A program made the translations under genes and the position numbers. The notes below the pieces were generated by a model. It was not told the DNA's origin and did not search any database. It was given only the letters and a program-made list of their open reading frames with translations. DNA of 64,000 nucleotides. Origin: Halichondria panicea. Taxonomy: Eukaryota; Porifera; Demospongiae; Suberitida; Halichondriidae. Location: contig NC_087379.1 in the NCBI RefSeq assembly GCF_963675165.1, positions 6,241,839 through 6,305,838 on the forward strand. Reading direction: 5' to 3'. Positions 21,990 to 33,047 of this stretch are shown in pieces (the first letter of the stretch is position 1; every line of letters begins with the position of its first letter).

Positions 21990-22385
21990 TATATTGCCCC
22001 CTCCAATTCTCACTCCAACCTTACCACCTGCTACCGCAAACATAAATTAATAAAGAAACGTGCCTACGAGCAAAGGATAAGAGAAATTGAGAATGCCTCA
22101 TGATCATTCACCCCACTCGTTCTCTCTGCCACCGGAGGTCTTGCAGTTGAAGCGACCGTTTTTTACAAAAGACTTGCCTCCCTACTCGCAACGAAATGGG
22201 ATCAACCCTATTCCTCCACCCTGTCCTGGCTATGCTGCCGCCTAAATTTCTCTTTACTAAGATCAGCAATCCAGTGCATTCGTGGGGCCCGCTCAAGCGC
22301 TGGTCAATCCATGAAGACACCGCCCCCTATGGACCTGGCTATGTCAGAACTTCAAATCAACTGAACTCAGCATCCACATTATGTA
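21990..22385 (+). pseudogene. 3' fragment of a LINE-type reverse transcriptase ORF
   Basis: In one frame the sequence reads KKRAYEQRIREIENAS, a TGA stop, then SFTPLVLSATGGLA, EATVFYKRLASLLATKWDQP and SLLRSAIQCIRGARSS. This is the familiar C-terminal end of reverse-transcriptase proteins of LINE-type elements (pattern FTPLVFS.SGG...A..FYKRLA). Only the last ~125 residues are present and one stop interrupts them. No 3' tail or target duplication was found. Confidence 0.75.
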
Positions 22386-22451
22386 TGTCACTGTGAGTCA
22401 CTAGAAAGGTTGCCACTATAGTTTCCCTGTATATAGCTGGTTGCAGTAATA

Positions 22452-22680
22452 TACTCTCTTCTAACACTTTCTATTAGCCCGACACTTTTCTGGGAAATGT
22501 TCGTTGTTCTAATACAGTGGACACTCTGGTGCTTTAATTTTATAGCTAGTTTAACTATTCAGTCACACACTATTCTATTAAATTTAGCTAGCTAGCATGT
22601 AGCTGCATCGGACACTTCGCATGCTCTATAAACTAGTGTTCAAGCTGGCGCTGTGCTAATGCCTCTCGCCATGATTTGCT
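22452..22680. mobile_element. Decayed fragment of the TCTTCTAAT MITE family
   Basis: TCTTCTAACAC, GTTCGTTGTTCTAATACAGT and GGACACTC match the interior of the TA-flanked MITE at 51031-51428, as does the later GACACTTCGCATGCTCTATAAA. One end is missing. Confidence 0.5.
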
Positions 22681-23290
22681 TTCGCTCAAAAGTATAGAAG
22701 AGAAAGTATAGAAGAGGAAAAAGTGTATAAAATAATCTGTCTAAAACTGACTTGCAATTGTATAATTATGGTATCATTGTTGTGTTTTGTGGCTGCTTAT
22801 ACCAGGACCTCAATGATCTAGGAAGCAACAAAGAAGAAGATTTTGTTTTCAATTAATTATAAGCGGAAGTGCATAATTATTTCATAAAGTTAGCTTATCT
22901 ATATAAAGTCACTGAGAAGAAAAGACTTATTACATACATCTATTGTTGTATTATGTGGCTTTAATACCAGGACCTCAAGAAAGAAGAAAATTGGATCTGT
23001 AGTTCATGCAGTGTATAATTATAATATTTAAGAATAAAAGACTTGTGTACATGCATATTGTTATCTATAGTAGTGTTTTGTGGCTTACCAGGCCCTCAAG
23101 AAAAATATGATTCTGCCAGGAGGATCTGGATCTGGGGAATGAGCGCGCATGCGCATTACATCCATAGGAATAATTAAAGGGTGTGTCCAAAGAGATCAAT
23201 TTCACAAATGGCTACTGCTAGCTAGCTGTTTTAACAGGTATTTTCTGAGTCTTGTAGCTAACAAAAAGCTAGCGCTTTAGTGCAAGGCTA
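22681..23290. other. AT-rich stretch without visible gene
   Basis: It contains two or three diverged copies of a roughly 130-bp unit: GTGTTTTGTGGC...TTATACCAGGACCTCAA...AAGAAGAA recurs near 22780, 22950 and 23070. No coding frame is supported. Confidence 0.5.
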
Positions 23291-23379
23291 ACTCATATGT
23301 TGAATAGAAAGTTTGTGCGGACAGATGATGCTATGAAAGATTCTGAAGAGACTGCAACAGCCTTCAATGTGAGTCAAAC

Positions 23380-23610
23380 TAGCCATAACTCGAGAAAGAA
23401 GCTTTAGTTTGCTAATCCACGAATCAAAATCCAAGAGAACGTGGCTAGAAGCCTATAGAAGCTGTTAGTTTTCGTCGCATTGCAACCGTTGAGCAGTTAC
23501 AGCTGGAACAGACACACAGACACACAGACACACAGACACACACACACACACACAGTCAGCTTTACCGTATCCCTCGTGCGGCTACGCCTCGAGGCATAAA
23601 AATCTGTCCA
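23380..23610 (+). mobile_element. SINE-like dispersed repeat with CACAGA tract
   Basis: Shares CCACGAATCAAAATC, AAGCCTATAGAAGC and a terminal CCTCGAGGCATAA with the inverted copy at 11430-11690. A (CACACAGA)n/(CA)n tract at 23510-23553 separates body and tail. Confidence 0.45.
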
Positions 23611-23704
23611 ATTACCCAGACAATTGTTCTAGAACATGATTATAGATTATACGGCATAATTATACCCACTGCTGTTCGATATATTCCCTATTTTTATATT
23701 TATA

Positions 23705-23917
23705 CCGTATAGCGCGAAATGTTCGCTGTTTTCGTGGGTTAGCAATCCTACACAAAAATTATTGTAGAATTATCTGCTATAACGTGCAAAGATTAAAGAC
23801 GTGGCTTTCAGTAAGTATAGTCATCCCACGAACATTGAACATTATGCAATTAAAAAAAAGCTTTTATAGAGGCCATTCCACAAAATATAAGTGCCTCGAA
23901 AATTTCGCGCTGTACAG
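23705..23917. mobile_element. CCGTATAGCGCGAAAT MITE, copy 1
   Basis: Begins CCGTATAGCGCGAAATGTTCG and ends CGAAAATTTCGCGCTGTACAG, flanked by TA. Related, variably decayed copies are at 24154-24349 and 57804-58032. TA duplication and short inverted termini fit a Tc1/mariner-type MITE. Confidence 0.65.
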
Positions 23918-23965
23918 TATGTCTAATGCAACTATAACAACACACACACACACACACACTTGCAG

Positions 23966-24634
23966 GTGGTGGTGGTTGGAGACCACTGGCAAGACGAGTG
24001 TCCTGGAGATGGTTATTAATGCTCGATATTCCCACGAGGAGGGGGGGAGATGATGACTCGTAGCCCTACCATGGTTACCCTTAGCAACAGACCAGAGCAT
24101 GTTGCAATGCCAATGGCTAGTTTGAACTATACACACTACACATTATACCTATACCGTGTAGAGCGGGTAATTTTCGTGGGCAAGCTGACCTCCATGAAAA
24201 TTTTCCCCACGAAAACGTAGGTGTGGCTTACCGGAACGCATGCAGCAATACAGTGCAGGCAATGAAGCCAAACAAAATTTTACGCACGAAAATATTGCCT
24301 TTTTCGAGTTGAACAATTTTTTGACCCACGAAAATTACCTACTATACGGATGGGTTTCTCTTTTCCGATTGCAAATTACGAGGTTTTGCTTAAATCGAAA
24401 CAAATGCAAAGAGAGGGCATGCACATGCAATTTCCCATCTTTTTTATGCCATTCGCAATCGTAATCAGACTTTACCCGGTATGTACGTTCAATTACACCT
24501 TCGTAGACCGAATGGTCTAGTTCATCCATGTATATAGTGTTTCTTCAAATAATGAGCACATGCATGATGGTCATATTACATCATTCGTTGCTCATTATTG
24601 TACGCCATCATCATAATTATGTATGCACACAAGG
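23966..24634 (+). pseudogene. OPA1-like remnant before TRIM copy 5
   Basis: The P-loop exon at 23966-24090 reads VVVVGDH then loses 7 bp at the P-loop itself (GGAGACCACTGGCAAGACG). [19 protein letters not shown] follows in shifted frames. The next exons are missing, replaced by a MITE at 24154. A trace of the QYMQNP exon (GCCATCATCATAATTATG...ACAAG/GTAAGTG) is left at 24604-24636. Confidence 0.75.
24154..24349. mobile_element. CCGTRTAGAGCGGGTAA MITE, copy 2
   Basis: Left end CCGTGTAGAGCGGGTAATTT and right end AAATTACCTACTATACGG are inverted. It belongs with the elements at 23705 and 57804. No protein. Confidence 0.55.
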
Positions 24635-24636
24635 TA

Positions 24637-25520
24637 AGTGCTGTAGTTGAAGCTTATGGTTACAGTGGCCCTGAGTGCTACCAATATAGTTAAGCTTACA
24701 GTTCACTTTAGCTACACCTATATACAGCCTTTCGAAGTTGGTATATAGTTCCGAATTTACCTTCAGATTATAAACAACTGCGCTCACTTTCAATATTCAC
24801 AGAAATATAATAGCAATATTAAAAAAACTCTTCGTCTATAGTTACTAGTGCTTTTGTATCATGGTACATTACACATCGGGGAGGGGGCGATGTTCTGTAA
24901 AGTGAAACAATGTGCTTGATAACTCATGCATGCAGGTAGTGGTTTACTGTGTGTGTTTATGCTGACTAGCGATTGCAACAGTATAATTATAAGAAACTGC
25001 TCATTTCTATGTTTTACATTTGTACAGTGCATGTACATTGATATCAAAGGGGGATATTGAAAGCACGTTGGGATGCACCGTATAGCGGGAAATGTTCGTG
25101 GGTAAGAGAGGCCTTGGATCGAGGCTAATCTGTGCTATGATCCAGTTAAAATGTGCTAAGCCTATAAAATATGTCCTACACTGTATTTGTGCTGTTTAGT
25201 TTTTTAGGGGTGACCGTGCAACAGTACAATTGAACGTACATGACTGTGTTCAGAATAGTTCATTGTGAAACAACGAAGAAACTGAAGAGCACCTCAGAAT
25301 GTCAATCTACGTATAGTGCTTGCACTTGACTGTGGTTAGGTCATGTGAATTTACGCACATACAGCACTCGAGTTTGTGGTTGTCTTCAAAATACATGTGA
25401 ACGTAAATAAACGTTTATATGATGTGTGAACAATCTAGATCTATGAATATTGTTGCTCATATTTGACATAATTATGGTGAACCCCACCCATTCTGTTCTG
25501 AATGTCATCAACAAAGAACT
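24637..25520 (+). other. Leader block type I of TRIM copy 5 (separated from its gene)
   Basis: Colinear with 4655-5634, up to and including AAAGAACT and the GTGAGT donor at 25521. The matching acceptor and coding exon lie 14.3 kb downstream at 39808/39849. If the promoter is here, as in the other units, this is the regulatory region of TRIM copy 5. Confidence 0.55.
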
Positions 25521-25657
25521 GTGAGTTAATCCCTCAAATGTGCATGACCTGTACTCTATATATATGTATATGCTAACAGACTAGCTATAGGGTATGTATA
25601 ACAGACTAGTTCTATATAATTTATTGACTTTGGGTGTGTGTATTTAAGTATTAGTTA

Positions 25658-25965
25658 TGCACCTATCAATGTGTTGCCCCACCCCCCCCCCCGGGAGGGG
25701 TCGGGGTTATATGGGGGATTTGACCATACTACCTCAGGTCAAATTCCCCCAGATGGGGGAGGATTCTGTGTTCAAATCCCCCAGTCAACAGGGGGTTTTT
25801 GAGCCCCAACAGTTGCACTGCATAAAAACAGGCTATAAAAGCAGTCTTTACTACGCAAAGCCAGGTCAAATCCCCCAGTATGGGGCCAAAATGTCAGGTC
25901 AAATTGAGTCAAATCCCCCCGTATGTCCCGGGGGGGGGTAGTGGGGCAACACATTGATAGGTGCA
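25658..25965. mobile_element. Harbinger-like MITE, copy 2 (TTA duplication)
   Basis: A 308-bp copy of the element at 13191-13487 with the same TGCACCTATCAATG termini, flanked by TTA on both sides. It differs from copy 1 by small indels in the C/G runs. Confidence 0.8.
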
Positions 25966-26021
25966 TTAATGTACAGTGTAGAGGGGTTTACTGTCATAAA
26001 CCCCGAGGCACTGTACATTAA
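25966..26021. repeat. 56-bp imperfect hairpin
   Basis: TTAATGTACAGTG and GGGGTTTA pair with TAAACCCC and CACTGTACATTAA around CTGTCA. It abuts the preceding MITE directly. Confidence 0.7.
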
Positions 26022-26660
26022 TTGATATATGTCCCATCTGATTGGCTGACTGGTTGCTGTGCATCAAGCTGCATGACTACCACATAGCAACACTATTCAA
26101 ACAAGAAGACAACTAGGAAAAGATAGCTCGTTCACACCAGGGCTGCTGTCCACACTCAAATCCTTGCGCAGCCTGGACAGAATATGAGCAGCCAGCCCCT
26201 CCCTCAAAGCGAACGGTACAGAGCCACCCCCCCTCTCTGTTCAATTAGTCAGCCCCTCCCTCCACTTACTGCGCAGCAACCAGCCAGAAGAAGCAACACA
26301 GCTAGCTCTAGACGGTGTCTAGACCAGCTCTCTTCAGCTATGCCAGGCTAGTAGGCAAGCAAAGGTAAGCTTAAAATAGCCACTCCTATATTATTACTAA
26401 ACTGGCTTCTTTTTATTTAAATACAGAAGCTGAACAGGCCTAGTGCAGTACTAGTGCTAGTGAGCAAGGCTCAGCCTGAGCCCTAGCCCTCTCCCAGAGT
26501 GTCTCTAAAGCAGCTCCTTCTGCAAGCACACAGCAGAATTTTTGATGAACTAGTCTTACAGACTACACCCGACTCTATGTGTTTCATTTATGGCATTTTG
26601 TTTCTCTTGCAAGACATTTCATTCATCTTCATTCATCAAAAACACCATTAATTAATTTTT
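26022..26660. other. Unassigned part of the nested insertion
   Basis: No open frame of note. A possible short intron (CAAAG/GTAAGC at about 26359 to AAATACAG at about 26427) and a purine/pyrimidine-biased part (CAGCCCCTCCCTC twice) are visible. Function unknown. Confidence 0.35.
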
Positions 26661-27053
26661 ACTGCATATGCTTGAGGTGCCAATTTATGAGCCATATTTT
26701 CCCTTGTAGCCCTGGGGTGCCAATTTATGACAGTTAAACCCCACTAGACTACATGGCAAAAGTGTAGTAGGTGGGAAATATATAATAGTTAGATACTGTT
26801 TAGGAGGTATCTATGGGAATTATAAGCCCAAAGGCCTGCTGTAGTATCCCGAGCGAAGCGAGGGTACTATATACGAGTGCCTGCGGGCTTATAATTCCCA
26901 TAGATACCTCCTAAACAGTATCTAACTATTATATATTTCCCACCTACTACACTTTTGCCATGTAGTCTAGTGGGGTTTAACTGTCATAAATTGGCACCCC
27001 AGGGCTACAAGGGAAAATATGGCTCATAAATTGGCACCTCAAGCATATGCAGT
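26661..27053. mobile_element. 393-bp fold-back element with 169-bp perfect arms
   Basis: The left arm 26661-26829 and right arm 26884-27053 are, by eye, exact reverse complements, from ACTGCATATGCTTGAGG to ATTATAAGCCC. The ends are TA/CTGCATATGC...GCATATGCAG/TA, suggesting a TA duplication. The inner part (26784-26934) is a copy of the AATAGTTAGAYACTG MITE family found at 27357 and 29512, so one palindrome seems to have grown from another. Confidence 0.85.
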
Positions 27054-27356
27054 ACGAGTTTAGTTGCTATACTAATACTCCGTGCAACTGCTGCTACTAG
27101 ACAGCGACTGAACATTATAATTTTTTTTCATTACCAAAAACAGAACAGTTACTTCTCATTGTTTTTTATAATACAATCTACAAAAAACATGTTTGAAAAA
27201 CACAAAAATTAATAATGAATGGTTGTTGTGAACATGAAAATTACAGGTTTATATGAGAATTTACAGGTTAATAATTATGAGAATTTACAGGTTAATATGG
27301 GAAATATAAACCCTGTACTGACCAATCAGATTGCTGGATTCTGGGCTACTAGTAAC

Positions 27357-27507
27357 TAAATAATAGTTAGACACTGTTTTGGAGGTGTCTATGGGATTTA
27401 GAAGCCCAAAGGCACTGATTTAGTATCCCGAGCGTAGCGAGGGTACTAAAGTGGCTGAGGGCTTCTAAATCACATGGACACCGACAAAACAGTGTCTAAC
27501 TCATTTA
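27357..27507. mobile_element. TAAATAATAGTTAG MITE, copy 2
   Basis: Palindromic, about 151 bp: TAGTTAGACACTGTTTTGG at the left pairs with CAAAACAGTGTCTAACT at the right. The centre reads TATCCCGAGCGTAGCGAGGG. Related to 29512-29664 and to the core of the 26661 fold-back. Confidence 0.75.
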
Positions 27508-27631
27508 GATACTAGTGCGCATGCGCAAACTGCTTGACTACAATACAATTACTTGACAACGGAATACTAGGTATACTTAGACTACATTACATCATCTGTA
27601 ATTGATCTGATTGGCTAAAAACAGTAGATTA

Positions 27632-27760
27632 CATGGAAGCATAATCTACAGGAAGGTAGTTATTCTACAGGAAATGGGCGCATATTCTACAGGAAGTGGA
27701 CACATATTCTACAGGAAATGGACTTATATTCTACAGGAAGTGACAAAAATTTGCAGGAAG
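27632..27760. repeat. Short tandem repeat, ATTCTACAGGAARTGG unit
   Basis: About five imperfect 27-bp units with the core TCTACAGGAAATGGAC. No function visible. Confidence 0.75.
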
Positions 27761-28323
27761 TTCTCAAAAGTTGGAATGAAATTTTTAGTGAAAGTGACAA
27801 GAAGATGACAAAAACATTATAAAAAACACAGAATGCAATAGTTTTTTCAGTCAATATCCATTCTTTCCATGTCCACTGTTGCTTTGTATTGCTTTTTCCA
27901 GTTTGGCATGGGCAGGGGGGCCAGGAAGCATCAAAAACACTTTAGTAGTCGCTTGACACTTTCTATTGAGGTTCCATGCCGGTCCAGTCTGCTCTATACC
28001 CCTTCCACTCCACCACAGTGCTTCATTCTTCTTCTTGTAGTGTTGCAGAGTCAGTTCTAGCATAGTTCTATGTTCTTTTTACGTGTCTGTTCTTTCCAGT
28101 ATCTTCAGGAAGCGTTTCACAAGCTTTACTAAGTTTTACTGTAGTTTTTCGTTGTTTTGAAGCCGTCTTCTTGTCTTTTTCTGTCAACTGGTGTCTCTCA
28201 CAGCTCCAGCTCGTCCAGCTCGCACAAATTCAATTTCTGTTGCTACGCACCAAACCTGGCTTTTTATAACCACACCTCGCGCATGCGCAATGAAGTCCAA
28301 GTTAGATAGACCACACCCACTCG
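27761..28323. other. Unassigned part of the nested insertion
   Basis: No coding frame is supported on either strand. The end has CGCGCATGCGCAATGAAG, a motif seen beside several other inserted elements here (23149, 27517, 32799). Confidence 0.35.
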
Positions 28324-28425
28324 TAGAATATGCGTCTTAGTAACCGCCTTGGTTACGGTTAGATTCCCTCGGCTTTGCGCCTCGGGCTAACCGCAACCGT
28401 GGAGGTTACATAGACGCATATTCTA
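28324..28425. mobile_element. 102-bp palindromic MITE
   Basis: TAGAATATGCGTC at the left and GACGCATATTCTA at the right, with GGTTACGGTTAG and CTAACCGCAACC inside. The centre TCCCTCGGCTTTGCGCCTCGGG resembles the CCCGAGCGAAGCGAGGG centre of the 26661/27357/29512 family. Confidence 0.65.
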
Positions 28426-29383
28426 CTCTTAGGTGTAGTCTACACAGCCAAAAATCCACGGGCCGTTTCATGCCTGTTACGGGCCCGTTACAGGTATAAA
28501 TCCACGTGGTGTATTCAACTGTTTGGTTAGGTACTGTTTAGCAGCCTGTGGATTTCAGCATGTAATCAGCCGTGGAACGGGCTGTAAGCAGCCTGAGCAC
28601 GGCCTGTAAGCAGCCCTATGTTCTCAGTTAGTTCCGGTTTGCTTTTATACAGTTAAAAGCTGAGTTTGGCATGAATAATTCAACGAAGTGTTATAATTTT
28701 TAAGAAACAAACATAGCCAGACAGTTAATATATATACTAAGTAAATTTGCAGGTATACTAAGTCCCATAGTATACCTGCTCTGAGGCACTTTTCCCATGT
28801 ACTTCCCATGTACTTCCCATGTAGATCTTATCAACTAGTGTCTAATATGTATTAGTACAACCAGTAGGTTAGTAGGTTGTACATAGGATTGACAGTGCAG
28901 TTGTGTGTGTTTTCAATTATTGCACAAATTTTGACTCGTGTTTAGACTGCTCTATTTCTGCAGGGAAAGGCCACATCAAGAAAATAACTGGATAGATAGC
29001 TTAGTTAGCCTTTTATCTGTGTAAATGTGTGATATTATAGTCTATGAATATTCACATGCATTAATATTGATATTTTAAAAATTGCACTATTTTCATATTT
29101 CACCGCGTTTCGTCTGACTGACTAAGTAAGTTAGTAAGTAAGTAAGTAACTTTCTTGAAAAGCATTTCCTCCTTGTACAAACATGTTCAGAAGATTCTGG
29201 ATATAGCTTCTAGTCGACTAGAACCCGGACCATGGGCTTTTTTCTCAGAATTGCGTTCGCTTCCAAGAGGCAGATGACCTCTCAGGCTCTACTTTTCTTA
29301 CCTACGCAATTCCGCCATCTTTAAATGACTGCCACAGCAACGCACATGGCAACTTATGAGATGGGCGTGGCTTTAACATCGAT
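28426..29383. other. Mixed repeat remnants
   Basis: Includes a small hairpin at 28751-28781 (GCAGGTATACTA/TAGTATACCTGC), a 10-bp tandem (TTCCCATGTAC three times near 28793-28820), and at about 28860-29120 a reverse partial copy of the 18223-18561 element (GTACATAGGATTGACAGTG; GCAGGGAAAGGCCACATCAAG). No gene. Confidence 0.45.
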
Positions 29384-29511
29384 AAGGCCCTCCAAGTGAC
29401 ACTCTGGTTTCTGGTCCTGAAGTTTTTCTAATTGCATGCGGGCGGGCGGCTTTTCTCATTATGTCATTATCAATTTCACCTTATGAATCTCATTATTTTG
29501 CAAATGAATAA

Positions 29512-29664
29512 TAAATAATAGTTAGACACTGTTTAGGAAGTTTCTACATAATTTAGAAGCCCAAAGGGCTGGTTGTAGTATCCCGAACGCAGTGAGGGTT
29601 CTACTAGCCCTGAGGACTTCTAAATCATGTGGAAACTTCCTAAACAGTGTCTAACTATTATTTA
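29512..29664. mobile_element. TAAATAATAGTTAG MITE, copy 3
   Basis: A 153-bp palindrome-like element with TAAATAATAGTTAGACACTG at the left and its complement at the right. The centre TATCCCGAACGCAGTGAGGG matches the other copies. Confidence 0.8.
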
Positions 29665-30225
29665 GATCCCATTTGAGTGTATTTAGCAGGGAACTATGAG
29701 CTATAGTACCGGTACTATAGATTGCTCTGGGCGACAAACTACAAAATTGTACATTGTATTGTGATTTACAAGAAGATACACATGTAATAACATAAAAATT
29801 ATTGTAGCTAGATGCTTTGTCTAGTAATATAATAACAGAACTAGAATGAAAGAGAGAATCTCTAGTTTCTTTTTTTGGCTTTGTTCGAAAGTAGTAGGAG
29901 ACGCTCATTTTTTGGGCAGTGTGCTGTGCTTTTTTGCTGCAAGGCTGCATGGGGGAGGAGCTGGATGTATGGAAGTGCTGGGATTCTAGCTTTGGCTTCT
30001 TCCTAAAGTTCCTTTCGCTTTGTTCAAGAGTAGTATAGGAGCCTCTCGTTTGCTGGGCTTGTTTGCTGCAAATTATAGCTTATAGGTGTCTTCCCTTTCG
30101 CTTTGTGAGAGTAGTATGAGCCGCTCGTTTCCGTTGGGAAGTGTGCTGGGCTTGTTTGCTGCAAAACTGGGGGAGGAGCTGGATGTTTCCGTTTTGTGGG
30201 TGGAGCTAGGACTATAATTTTGTCC
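29665..30225. other. Unassigned part of the nested insertion
   Basis: A degenerate tandem of about 90 bp is visible: TTTCGCTTTGT...GTAGTA(G)GAG...CGCTCGTTT...GGGCTTGTTTGCTGCAA occurs three times between 29880 and 30170. No gene. Confidence 0.5.
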
Positions 30226-30232
30226 ATCAAAC

Positions 30233-32251
30233 CATAGATAATAGTAGCCTCTACACAGGCTCTCCTTTTTCTGTTCTTTATCACAATCGATTCAATAAGA
30301 TAAAATACTGTCTTAATCGTTCAATGAGATAAAATACGGTATTAATTGGAGGAATAAAGAAAGAAATAGACGTAGAGTTAGGAAAAAGGAGAGCCTGTAT
30401 CGGGAAGTCGCGTGAGGGTAGAAGGGTGGTAGAAGGGTGAAAATGAGCGTGGGCATGCTGAGCTAGAGATGTTGGACTGCCCACGCAGATATCTATGACT
30501 AATAAAACTTTGCCTGCAGCAAGCTGGACATGGACTTGGAACTGGAAGTTTGCAAGCACTATAGCTAGCTATATACCTTAGGCTTAGCTAGATGATCTAC
30601 TAGTCTAGATTGTGTGTTCAGATTCTATCAGACTATTACCTTTTCTTGTGTCTTTCTACATGCTAGTATAGATCAAGAATAGCTTAGTCATCATTATCAT
30701 ATTGCAGGTAGCTACTGCCACCAGAGCTGGCCACGCTGGTTCTCTGATCTGACTTGCAGCACAGCTTGGGTGGTTGTCTCAGTACAGTTTTATTAACTCT
30801 GAATGCGTGGGAGAATACCTTACGTCACGATTGTGGGCTACATATCGCCCACGTTCATAAAAATCCTTGTGGATCACGCGATTTCCCAAACCAGGCCTTA
30901 CTTTTTCTTAACTGTACGCCCATTTCTTTCTTTGCTGCCTCACTATGTCTTTCTTGTGATTTATGGATGAACAGTGACAACAGCAAGAAAAAGTAAGGCC
31001 TGGGAACGAGGCTAAGATAATAGAGCACAGAAAGGGATTGGAAACGTAATGATATTCATAGCATTCTTGGTTCAGATGCGTGTCTCCATCACATGACCAA
31101 TTAATGGTGGGGATTTAATAGAGTTACATGACAGGTGGCAATGGTTTAATTAATATTCCTATGGCAAGCAGCAAGCTAGTCTCCAGGCGCAGGCTAGGCA
31201 AAAACAGTCACTGGTAGTACTGCAGCAAGTGAGCTTGATTACCAATATCTGTGGAAAAAAATTGTGGCAGTGCTTGCTCAGGGCCAGGGAGACTTAAATC
31301 TCAAACTGTGATCGATGTTTCAAGGTGCAGCTCAGGAGTTGGCCAAGATTGAAATAAATGAGAAGAACACCATTACTACTTTGTTCGATGTATGACGGCA
31401 CTAATAAATATCTAGACTGGATGTCAGCAAGAGATGGAACCTGTGAACAATAGCAATAACAAAATTGTTACCATTAAGTTTACCTTTTCTGATACGGAAT
31501 CATTGTGATCATTGTGTATGTGTGCACTGTTGGGCTGGTTTTGAGCCTTCAAGACCCTAGTCGGTGCCTTTCAGCATTATTACATTTAATTTACCAAACG
31601 TAAACTGTCTATGTTCCATCAGTATTACCTACACATACATACGTACATGTACATGCAGGACATTTTATTGTTGTGATCTCTCAGAGTATTTATAATTATG
31701 TTAATCTTTATTAACCATGCATTTCTACAACCACTTCTTAGCAAATGAGACTCCTTAACACTTGTTCTTAATCATTTGCAAGGTCAGGAAAACTCCACAC
31801 AGCAACCAATGATTCTGCACTGATTTACTGTTACAACTGGTCCTTAAACATGTATTTGGACTAATCAACAGGACAGTGCAACACAGTGCTGTCAAATGAA
31901 CCTACTCTTGTTTCTAAAAATGTACAGAAAACTTTAATAAAGTTCTAAAAACTCCACAAGTATATTGTAACACTTTGACTCTCTACTAACCTTTCTTCAT
32001 AGAGGTTTTCCTGCAGAAAACAGAGATTTAACACTGGTATAGCGCACATAAGATGATTGCGGGGGTGGCTACACAGTTTTGTGGTCTAAAGCAGATTCAT
32101 AGCCATCCAATTGTCAAAAGAGTAGAATAGTAAACAAACAATTAACACTTGTAACCGCGAGACACGCATATGACACAGCTGCAAGATGTCACTACGTGGG
32201 TTGTATACTGGGTCACGTGAACGTTTCCAATCCCTGTCTCTATTATCTATG
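30233..32251. mobile_element. CATAGATAATAG element with 7-bp duplication, interrupted by a TAGCCTC element
   Basis: Ends CATAGATAATAG and CTATTATCTATG are exact complements, and inner GGGATTGGAAACGT is also inverted. ATCAAAC flanks both sides (30226-30232, 32252-32258). The left terminus is split by the 770-bp TAGCCTC element with its 9-bp duplication; without it the element is about 1,240 bp. No transposase frame was recognised. Relatives lie at 44110-44662 and 53682-54547. Confidence 0.82.
30245..31014 (-). mobile_element. Non-autonomous TAGCCTC element, copy B (9-bp target duplication)
   Basis: 770 bp, reverse orientation relative to 10488-11261 and nearly identical to it. The flanking duplication is AGATAATAG (30236-30244 and 31015-31023), which is itself part of the terminus of the host element. 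Confidence 0.9.
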
Positions 32252-32443
32252 ATCAAACTGAGGTGGAGGAACAGGGTTGACTTGAGTAGAGACCACAGAT
32301 TTAGTAGAGACACAGAGATGCCAACTTCAGATATTAGTTTTCAAAAGAATAATGATGCAGTTGCTAGGTTGGCTGTTTATATAGGTTGACTGTTGCTAAG
32401 CTAGTGCATTTCTAGTAGCCAATAGGTTTTGGGATCTAAATCA

Positions 32444-32556
32444 GTTAGAACATGTGCATTCGGTATCTATGGTTATAGTGTCCCTCATCCCTCGGGCTAA
32501 AGCCCTCGAGCTTTGGGACACTATAACACATAGATACCTCATGCCCATGTTCTAAC
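32444..32556. mobile_element. 113-bp palindromic MITE
   Basis: GTTAGAACATG and TATCTATGGTTATAGTGTCCC pair with GGGACACTATAACACATAGATA and CATGTTCTAAC; the centre is CTCGGGCTAAAGCCCTCGAG. No coding potential. Confidence 0.7.
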
Positions 32557-32571
32557 CATAACTTATTATTA

Positions 32572-32768
32572 CAGTTGAGCCTCGGTTATCCGAACACCTT
32601 TGTCCCCGGGCCCATTCGGGTAAGTGAAATATTCGGATAATCAAAAGCTGGCTTTTTGCCAGCCACGTGGGCAATTTCCTACTGCGCATGCTCAGATTGC
32701 ACTATGCTCTAGCATTCGGATAATCGAGGATTCGGATAACCGGGATTCGGATAACCGAGGCTCAACTG
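32572..32768. mobile_element. pogo/Tigger-like MITE
   Basis: 197 bp with CAGTTGAGCCTCGGTTATCC at the left, its complement at the right, and TA on both sides. CAG...TCGGTTATCCG termini and TA duplication are typical of pogo/Tigger elements. Internal repeats of ATTCGGATAAYCGAG are present. Confidence 0.85.
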
Positions 32769-32933
32769 TATCACTATTTTGTACCACATGGACCATTATG
32801 CGCATGCGTAGTAGAAATAATGGGATAGAAATCCAATAATGAGATAGAAATCCAAGAATAAAATCTTAGTCTGGCCACGCCCTCCCATACTTCGTATATG
32901 GTCGGGTGAACTTGCAATGAACAGTTCGTGCAG

Positions 32934-32958
32934 ACACCCCAAGATTTTCTTGGGGTGT
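32934..32958. repeat. Subterminal hairpin of the two-gene transposon
   Basis: ACACCCCAAGA and TCTTGGGGTGT form an 11-bp stem around TTT, 90 bp before the start codon of the putative transposase. Possible regulatory or binding site; inference only. Confidence 0.5.
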
Positions 32959-33047
32959 GAAACCGCTCGTCAAGTGCCTTGTGGGCCGTTGTGGCCTGTT
33001 GTGTAAACTGTTACGTAAGCTATTGCATCACGAAAAAGTAGCTAGAT

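Noticed and set aside
27632-27760. Regular short repeats as a CRISPR array
   Set aside because: Units are contiguous imperfect 27-bp tandem repeats without spacers, in eukaryotic DNA.
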